The position numbers were made by a program, and so were the translations under genes. Of a stretch of DNA of 64,000 nt, positions 58,776-64,000 are shown one piece after another; the stretch's first letter is position 1, and each line of letters begins with the position of its first letter. Origin of the DNA: Geobacter sp. (GTDB lineage: Bacteria > Desulfobacterota > Desulfuromonadia > Geobacterales > Pseudopelobacteraceae); contig PJFB01000017.1 in NCBI GenBank assembly GCA_003574895.1, positions 1 through 64,000 on the forward strand. Reading direction: 5' to 3'. The notes below the pieces were generated by a model that was given only the letters and a program-made list of their open reading frames with translations, was not told the origin of the DNA and did no database searches.

Positions 58776-59633
58776 TCAACGGCTACATGTCCTGCATTGC
58801 AACTGCCGGGCACCATCAGCCAGACGCCTGTTAATCAAATCCACTATCTGCGGCACATCCTCCAGCGAATCGGCGACATAATGGGCGCCGGCCCTGGAAA
58901 GTTTCTCTCTGGCACCAATAACCCTGGCGTCCCTGTCCCCCTCACTCAATAGTTCCAGTTCGGTTTCATCCAGTCCGACTTCGTTACCGGTTTTGGCAAT
59001 GCCAATGGTCCACATGCCGGCATTCAAGCCTTCCTCGATGTCCGGAATGGTATCTCCGATCTTGACAATAGCTTCCATGGGGTACCTGCGCATTTCCATG
59101 GCCGCCTTGAGACACATCCAAGGGTGCGGACGACCGGACGGCACATGGTCGGCGCAGATGCTCACGTCCGGAACGAAGCCGCTCCGTATGCTCTCGGCAC
59201 CGAGGATGCGCAACATATCCGAAGTGTAACTGGTGGTAGTGCCGATCAGCATCCCCAGCCCGCGCAAAGATTTGATTGCTTCCAGGGCTCCGGGAAGCGG
59301 CTTGCCGAAGTCTGCCATGCAAGCTGTCTGAAGGGGTATGAATTCCTCGTACAGGTTGTAGATATCACGCTGGGTCGGATAAACTCCGTGGATCTGTTCC
59401 CATTGCAGCGCCACTTGATCCATGTCGGCCAGTGCCTCCAGTTGGGCGCGCTGCCCGAGGCCCATGGTTGCCCGGACTTGCGGCATATCAACCTGAACGC
59501 CATGTCGCCTGAACAGTTCTATCATGGTCAGGGCCGATGCGCGTGAGCCATGGTCCACAATGCATCCGTCCCAGTCGAGGATTACGGCTCTGAGTGGCCC
59601 GGTATAGGTACGACGGTAGGTATATATGTCCAA
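58776..59633 (-). CDS. PhnX-like HAD-superfamily hydrolase without Schiff-base lysine
   Basis: A 285-residue HAD protein with nucleophile motif AVILDWDGCIVD, TTTSYTSDML, SGRPHPWMCLKAAMEM and KIGDTIPDIEEGLNAGMWT. The overall sequence follows phosphonoacetaldehyde hydrolase (PhnX), including the segment after the nucleophile and the C-terminal GNEVGLDETELE. In true PhnX a lysine in MGLLK forms a Schiff base with the substrate; here the segment reads MGLGQ, with glutamine in its place. It therefore probably acts on a different phosphorylated compound. The TTG at 59633 is preferred, with GAGG five bases upstream; a GTG at 59672 would lie inside a hairpin that follows the preceding gene. Confidence 0.8.
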   Translation of the reverse strand: MDIYTYRRTYTGPLRAVILDWDGCIVDHGSRASALTMIELFRRHGVQVDMPQVRATMGLGQRAQLEALADMDQVALQWEQIHGVYPTQRDIYNLYEEFIPLQTACMADFGKPLPGALEAIKSLRGLGMLIGTTTSYTSDMLRILGAESIRSGFVPDVSICADHVPSGRPHPWMCLKAAMEMRRYPMEAIVKIGDTIPDIEEGLNAGMWTIGIAKTGNEVGLDETELELLSEGDRDARVIGAREKLSRAGAHYVADSLEDVPQIVDLINRRLADGARQLQCRTCSR

Positions 59634-59718
59634 TGCATCCTCATTTCTGCCCGGATGGTAACTGCCCCGCACTGTTTCCAGCGCGGGGCAGGCGTGTCTG
59701 CTGATGGCCGGTAACCGT

Positions 59719-60966
59719 TTAAAGGGCGCGAGGCGCCAGGGATACGGTTTTTGATGAACCCCAGGTCTTAGTGTTCCAGAGATATTCGCGAACGGTCATG
59801 TTTTTCGCGGTAGGATCGATAGAAATAACCTGGAATGACAGCTTTGTTGGATCTGTTGCCGATACGTTGCCCTTCATTGGCGAGTCAACCCGGAAAACAT
59901 TCAGGCTTATATCGTTGGCTGGTCCGGTGTAAGTATAAAATTCGTTGGCATTGTCGTTGCCGTGGAAATAGGCCACAATGTTCTTGTGTGTTTTGAGCCA
60001 GGTCACAAAAGCGCCCTGTTCGATGGTGCTGGCGATTGCCGTCGTGCCGGCCGCATCGGAGTAAGGTGTGTTGAAGGGGGTGGCTTCGGCAAAGACATCG
60101 GAAAGCAGGTTTTCAAATTTATTCGTGGAGTTGATCGTGAATGGTGTGATCGGATTGGTGAAATGCTTGGACTCGGCATCGGGCTGGTCGTGGGTGAACA
60201 GGATGACAGGGGTTGTTGCCGGCACGTGGCTCAAATCGGTATCGATCAGCGGCCGGGCGATAGAGTCTGGCCACATGCCGACGAAAACGAAATGGACACC
60301 ATTCACATCCCGCGATGTGACAACCCTGTCACTGGCATAACTGGCGGCTGCGGTGGCGGAATCCGGCGTGCTTCCGATGAATGAGGCGTTGGTCAAGGCA
60401 GTGGCAGGTTTCATCATCAGGTTGTAGATAGCTACGTATGCGGTTGCATCGAGCCCTGAAGCGGCGTTGAGGGGCGCTTTATAATATCCGATGGCATTGG
60501 TGACATCATGGTTGCCCGGTGTCATAAACAGCGGCGCTTTGTTGCCGTTCCGATCTTTCAGGTTAAGGGTGGTGAAATAATCAGCGGCAAACTGAGGCCA
60601 AGTTGACGAGGCGGGTGCCTTGGAGTATGGGTATACCGTGCCGTCGGCACGGTTGACGGCATCTCCGGTTTCCACGGCAAAGTCCACCGGCCCGATTGTT
60701 TCACCGGCATTTATGCCGCCATCGGTCGGTAATTTTGCCGTTTGTAGCGAATTCATTACCCCGATCATCGCTTCGTTGACCTGTTGTGCGCTGCTCATTC
60801 CGGAAAAGGCGGCCCGCTTGATGCCATAGTGGGCATCAGATGTGTACATAAACGTAGTCGAGTGAGGAATGGGTACGGTATCGCTGCCACACCCGGCCAT
60901 CAGTCCCGAAAATACTGCAACCGTTGCCATCAAGGCATAAACCAGCCCTCTTTTCATCGCATCCAT
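59719..60966 (-). CDS. Metallophosphoesterase lipoprotein
   Basis: A 415-residue lipoprotein (lipobox LMAGC) of the calcineurin-like family. Metal-binding motifs appear in order: YTSDAHYG, FAVETGDAVNR, FMTPGNHDV, ILFTHDQPD and AYFHGNDNAN. The last differs from the usual GHxH, since it reads FHGND, but the other ligands are kept. It is exported and probably held at the outer membrane, cleaving a phosphate ester outside the cytoplasm. GGAGG lies upstream of the ATG at 60966. It has no obvious operon partner; the PhnX-like gene lies 85 bases downstream. Confidence 0.83.
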   Translation of the reverse strand: MDAMKRGLVYALMATVAVFSGLMAGCGSDTVPIPHSTTFMYTSDAHYGIKRAAFSGMSSAQQVNEAMIGVMNSLQTAKLPTDGGINAGETIGPVDFAVETGDAVNRADGTVYPYSKAPASSTWPQFAADYFTTLNLKDRNGNKAPLFMTPGNHDVTNAIGYYKAPLNAASGLDATAYVAIYNLMMKPATALTNASFIGSTPDSATAAASYASDRVVTSRDVNGVHFVFVGMWPDSIARPLIDTDLSHVPATTPVILFTHDQPDAESKHFTNPITPFTINSTNKFENLLSDVFAEATPFNTPYSDAAGTTAIASTIEQGAFVTWLKTHKNIVAYFHGNDNANEFYTYTGPANDISLNVFRVDSPMKGNVSATDPTKLSFQVISIDPTAKNMTVREYLWNTKTWGSSKTVSLAPRAL

Positions 60967-61280
60967 GTTTTGCTTTCCTCCATAATGATTTGAATATCCA
61001 AGGAAACTTCTAACACAAGCCTTATTACGATAGGGTTCCAACTTCGATAACATTTCATAACCACCATTGCGCGTCATGAAACGCAGTGTTTGTGGCCAAT
61101 TACATATAGATGTGGTCTCATGTGTGTAACAAAAGGGATGTGCCGTGGTTGTAACATGCCGTTTTTGCAGGAAAACCAATGCGGCGCAAAATTTGCCGAA
61201 TCGTTACTGATCCTTAACTAAGAATTAATAATCGCCAGCTAGAATCCTCACCAAATGTGTAATCTGTCTTCTTGAATTTT
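60967..61280. other. Divergent intergenic region
   Basis: This stretch separates the minus-strand phosphoesterase gene from the plus-strand VPLPA-CTERM gene and should hold promoters for both. No clear sigma-70 or sigma-54 pair was identified, and no coding frame was recognised. Confidence 0.45.
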
Positions 61281-61356
61281 CTTGGGTACTTTGCTGACCT
61301 GTGACCAGGTACCGGAAAGCCCGCTGCGAAGGTACAACTTCGTAGCGGGCTTTTTT
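61281..61356 (+). promoter_or_regulatory. Hairpin-terminator leader upstream of VPLPA-CTERM gene, copy 1
   Basis: CTTGGGTACTTTGCTGACCT begins a segment in which GGTAC can pair with GTACC, enclosing ACCTG/CAGGT. GAAA then leads into a terminator: GCCCGCTGCGAAGG with CTTCGTAGCGGGC and TTTTTT. An almost identical element lies at 62579. It comes about 270 bases before the gene at 61630, with no plus-strand gene upstream for it to terminate, so it is either an attenuator or a small RNA. Confidence 0.6.
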
Positions 61357-61629
61357 ATTCGGTCAACGGGTATTATCTCGGCCGGGTGGTATTTCAATGT
61401 TGAAGGCCGGCCCGGTCTTGTATTTGTAGCGCAAAGAGAAAGGGGGGCAGGAACAATCAATACAGAGGCATGAGACGGCGAACGGTTGCTCACATATGCC
61501 GGAAATGACGCATGCTCAACCCGGCACAATCCAAACCGCTCTTTGTTAAGGGATCATTAGTCAGCAGTAACCATGTGCAGCGATTCCGTCGCAGCCCATG
61601 GCGCATAAAAATCCAGGGAGAATAGTGAA

Positions 61630-62358
61630 ATGAACAGTTCAAAAACAACAATAAATAAGAGCCTGCGTGTTGCCGCGCTGCTTGCGGTTTCCATGATCTC
61701 ATGGTCTGTGGGTGCGCAGGCTCAAATGGCGGTGTCATTCGATACGCAAGTCCCGGTAGCGGATTTGGTGCAAAGTCCGGATACCATTACCGGCTGGAGT
61801 TTTACGGCCAACCGTGACCTTTATTTGACTAAACTGGGTCTCTGGGACTTTGAGAAAGACACCAAAACAGAAACCAGCCACTTTGTGGGGCTATGGGACA
61901 ATACTGGGAATTTATTGACATCGGTGGCATTTACCGAACTGCCGCATAGCGCTGACCCCACCAACCCCTTCCACTTTTATGATCTTGCGGCAAGCTACAA
62001 GCTCGAAGCGGGTAAGACTTATATTGTCGGTGCCAATATGGCCAGCGATTTCTATGCCCAGCACGATCCAGCGGACAGCAATACAGTGCCGATCCCGAAT
62101 TTGCAGTTTAACAGCAACATCAGTTATCTGGCCGATCAAAATTTCGATTTGACAACACTTGCAAGCGGCCAGAGTGTTTACAACACACCCCTGCAGTTCA
62201 CGAGCCTGACCAATGGCCCGGGCGGCACCAGCGACCCCAATACGGTCTACTCCTTCGGCGCCAACATGGATGTCACCCCCACACCGATCCCCGCCGCTGC
62301 CTGGCTTCTTGGTTCCGGCCTGATGGGGTTGGCCGGCATCAGGAGAAGGCAGGGCTAA
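61630..62358 (+). CDS. Secreted VPLPA/PEP-CTERM sorted protein
   Basis: A 242-residue exported protein with signal peptide ending GAQAQM and a beta-rich body (ITGWSFTANRDLYLTKLGLW, YKLEAGKTYIVGAN). The C-terminus reads PIPAAAWLLGSGLMGLAGIR followed by RRQ, the exosortase sorting signal of the VPLPA-CTERM type: short motif, hydrophobic helix, basic tail. Such proteins are cut by exosortase and attached to or passed through the outer surface, usually with exopolysaccharide. No exosortase gene lies in the window. The body resembles DUF4082-type domains, without certainty. Confidence 0.85.
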   Translation: MNSSKTTINKSLRVAALLAVSMISWSVGAQAQMAVSFDTQVPVADLVQSPDTITGWSFTANRDLYLTKLGLWDFEKDTKTETSHFVGLWDNTGNLLTSVAFTELPHSADPTNPFHFYDLAASYKLEAGKTYIVGANMASDFYAQHDPADSNTVPIPNLQFNSNISYLADQNFDLTTLASGQSVYNTPLQFTSLTNGPGGTSDPNTVYSFGANMDVTPTPIPAAAWLLGSGLMGLAGIRRRQG

Positions 62359-62578
62359 GCCGAATTTCAGTGACGGTCCATTGTCAGTGCTTAAAGGAAT
62401 ATTCATGCTTGTGACAAAGCAGGGTGTCTGTAAGTAAAATATTAATAATTCATTATTGTTATCGGTGTGGCAAAAAAATATTGCCCGTAGCCGTATTGTT
62501 TCGTCCAGTTCACACATATTCAACCATTAATCGGTATAGTGCTTTACAAAAATGAATAGAGGAATATTCAGGAATCCA

Positions 62579-62652
62579 CTTGGGTACTTTGCTGACCTGA
62601 CCAGGTATCAGAAAGCCCGCTACGAAAGGAATCTCTCGTGGCGGGCTTTTTG
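62579..62652 (+). promoter_or_regulatory. Hairpin-terminator leader upstream of VPLPA-CTERM gene, copy 2
   Basis: The segment repeats copy 1: CTTGGGTACTTTGCTGACCT, an outer pairing GGTAC with GTATC (one G-U pair replacing G-C), then GAAA and a terminator GCCCGCTACGA with TCGTGGCGGGC and TTTTT. The kept pairing despite base changes supports a real RNA structure. It ends 85 bases before the gene at 62738 and could also terminate the gene at 61630. Confidence 0.6.
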
Positions 62653-62737
62653 CGTTTACAGGATGGGCTCTTGAAGAAACGAATCAAGTAATTATGCCCG
62701 AACTTGCGGGCAACAAAAGGGAGAAAAGGAGATGGAG

Positions 62738-63421
62738 ATGAAAAAGGTAATTCTTGGAGCGTGTCTGACGATGTTATTGGCCGCTGGCACCGCCAATGCG
62801 GCTCTGGTGGCGGAATGGGACCTGACGGGCAAGACCGGGGCCGAAGTGTCCGATGCCGCCACACAAACCGCGGCCAATGTGAGCGGCGTGGACCTGACCC
62901 GCGGCTCAGCCCTTACGGCTTCATCCGCCAGCAACGGTTTCGGCTCCACTGGCTGGGCAGGAACAAACGAGAATCAGTACTATCAGTTCGGTTTTACCGT
63001 TGCCAGCGGCTACCAAGCGTCACTCAGCGAACTCTGGATAGCGACCCGGTCCTCGTCTACCGGTCCCGGAACCATGGGTGTCTATGGTTCCAGCGACAAC
63101 TTTGCCCATGAGACTTTGCTCGCCACATTCACGCAACCATCGGCAATCTACCTCAACAGCAAGATCGATCTCAGCGGGCTCGCAGCAATTACCGGAACAT
63201 ACCTGGTCCGGTTGAAGGAGATTGGCGATACAGCTCCCAACGGCTATGCCACCGCGAACACCGGTACCTTCCGTGTTGCCAATTACTATGACGGCACCTA
63301 CACCCCTACCGGATTCTATGGAGATGTCACGTCAGCTACCCCCACACCGCTTCCGGCTGCCGCCTGGCTGCTGGGATCGGGCCTGTTGGGTTTGGCCGGC
63401 ATCAAGAGAAGGCAGGGCTAA
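62738..63421 (+). CDS. Secreted VPLPA/PEP-CTERM sorted protein
   Basis: A 227-residue exported protein with signal peptide MKKVILGACLTMLLAAGTAN and a beta-rich body (YYQFGFTVASGYQASLSELW, LVRLKEIGDTAPNGY). The C-terminus reads PLPAAAWLLGSGLLGLAGIK then RRQ, a clear VPLPA-CTERM exosortase signal almost identical to that of the gene at 61630. The ATG at 62738 is chosen because AAAGGAG ends six bases upstream; an ATG at 62732 overlaps that site. Likely surface protein of the same sorting system; the next gene encodes another secreted protein. Confidence 0.87.
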   Translation: MKKVILGACLTMLLAAGTANAALVAEWDLTGKTGAEVSDAATQTAANVSGVDLTRGSALTASSASNGFGSTGWAGTNENQYYQFGFTVASGYQASLSELWIATRSSSTGPGTMGVYGSSDNFAHETLLATFTQPSAIYLNSKIDLSGLAAITGTYLVRLKEIGDTAPNGYATANTGTFRVANYYDGTYTPTGFYGDVTSATPTPLPAAAWLLGSGLLGLAGIKRRQG

Positions 63422-63445
63422 AGAAACTCAATAAGGATGATTGCC

Positions 63446-64000
63446 ATGAAATTTTCGGTACTACGCAAATGTGAAGCTCATATCATTACCATGTTTGTTG
63501 CCCTATTTGTCTTGTCAACCAATTCTCCTGCCCATGCGGATTTCTATGTTGGCGGTGACTGGGGAGGCAGAGATTTGTTGCTGGCAGATGGCGATTCCTT
63601 GTCAGGAAGTTTCAGCAATGTGGGGCAATTATACATTCCGGTGGGAGCGTTAGTAACCGGAGGAGCAGATAATCTTACCATTAACGCGGGCAGGGTTCTG
63701 ATTGACGGTGTCCTCAGCGGTTTACCTGTTCCTGGATATGGTTTGAATCTCTCTTCACAAAGTGATCTTACCTTGAACGGTTCGCTTAATTCTTGGAATA
63801 ACCTCTGGCTTTCGGCAAGCTCTATTGCCATCAACGGGAATATTCAGCTCTTGGCAGCTTCCAATGCCATTGGTGACAATAATTGGCTTTCTGCAGGCTT
63901 GAGTATACTCAACGGCAGGATTTCCATACTTGACAGTACAACTTTCACATCTCCGCAACCGGTTGTGCTAACGCAGATAATATCACCTGTAGACCTGCAA
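63446..64000 (+). CDS. Secreted repetitive beta-rich protein, N-terminal part (cut by window edge)
   Basis: An open frame of 185 codons with no stop before the window end. The signal peptide (MFVALFVLSTNSPAHAD) is clear, and the mature part has repeating strands rich in Leu, Ser, Asn and Gly: DNLTINAGRVLIDGVLSG, SDLTLNGSLNSWNNLWLS and NGNIQLLAASNAIGDNN. This is the pattern of a right-handed beta-helix or adhesin-like surface protein. AAGGAT lies seven bases before the ATG; an ATG at 63437 is an alternative. Following two VPLPA-CTERM genes closely, it may end with the same sorting signal, but that end is not in the window. Confidence 0.75.
   Translation, partial: MKFSVLRKCEAHIITMFVALFVLSTNSPAHADFYVGGDWGGRDLLLADGDSLSGSFSNVGQLYIPVGALVTGGADNLTINAGRVLIDGVLSGLPVPGYGLNLSSQSDLTLNGSLNSWNNLWLSASSIAINGNIQLLAASNAIGDNNWLSAGLSILNGRISILDSTTFTSPQPVVLTQIISPVDLQ

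Noticed and set aside
61281-61300. Sigma-54 promoter in TTGGGTACTTTGCT
   Set aside because: GG and GC are only seven bases apart instead of ten, so it does not fit a -24/-12 promoter.
1-64000. CRISPR arrays, insertion sequences, rRNA genes
   Set aside because: No regularly spaced direct repeats, transposase or rRNA sequence was recognised anywhere in the window.

Overview
The window looks like a chromosomal segment of a Geobacter-type bacterium (order Geobacterales or a close relative in Desulfuromonadia). The main evidence is the density of multiheme c-type cytochromes: four OmcS-type six-heme proteins plus proteins with 26, 16, 12, 5 and 4 heme motifs. A GEMM-type riboswitch in front of a cytochrome gene, a split glutamate synthase, c-di-GMP proteins and VPLPA/PEP-CTERM sorted proteins fit the same group. 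Species was not assigned.

Bases 1-19645 form one large extracellular-electron-transfer island, all on the plus strand. It holds the tail of an OmcS-like gene, a second OmcS-like gene behind the riboswitch, two smaller cytochromes, a third OmcS-like gene, a YVTN beta-propeller lipoprotein, an outer-membrane beta-barrel, a GNA1162/LpoB-like lipoprotein, a two-domain CsgG-like protein, a PPIC-type prolyl isomerase, the 26- and 16-heme cytochromes, an NHL propeller, a fourth OmcS-like gene and a small lipoprotein. The likely reading is that cytochrome filament subunits are encoded with their folding factors and an outer-membrane route.

Bases 19686-27443 hold two Sel1-repeat proteins, a surface-glycan block (methyltransferase, two TMTC-like membrane proteins with TPR tails, a GT2 glycosyltransferase) and another secreted propeller. 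Bases 27444-33350 are a five-gene split glutamate synthase operon behind a good sigma-54 -24/-12 promoter. An IclR regulator with a SatP-type acetate transporter follows, then an orphan 12-heme cytochrome on the minus strand and tRNA-Val(CAC).

Bases 37653-49361 are signalling and phosphate metabolism. They encode a PAS-GGDEF-EAL-CBS-CBS-GGDEF protein, a Ppx/GppA phosphatase with HD domain, a PPDK-like protein lacking the C-terminal barrel, a PilZ protein, a PhoB-like regulator, PstS behind a Pho-box-like site, and a PPK1 in which the usual phosphohistidine position reads as tyrosine. Bases 49524-55627 are a compact minus-strand lipid cassette: an unrecognised 844-residue protein, a phosphatidylserine-decarboxylase-like protein, an Lgt-like membrane protein, a DUF2062-like protein and a zinc-dependent phospholipase-C-like protein. 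Next come an alpha/beta hydrolase with an M28 peptidase, a gamma-glutamylcyclotransferase-like protein, two very small zinc-ribbon proteins (one further upstream), a PhnX-like HAD protein lacking the Schiff-base lysine, and a metallophosphoesterase lipoprotein.

The right end (61281-64000) has two VPLPA-CTERM secreted proteins, each preceded by the same hairpin-plus-terminator leader, and a third secreted protein cut by the window edge. All functional calls come from reading the sequence; no database search was run.
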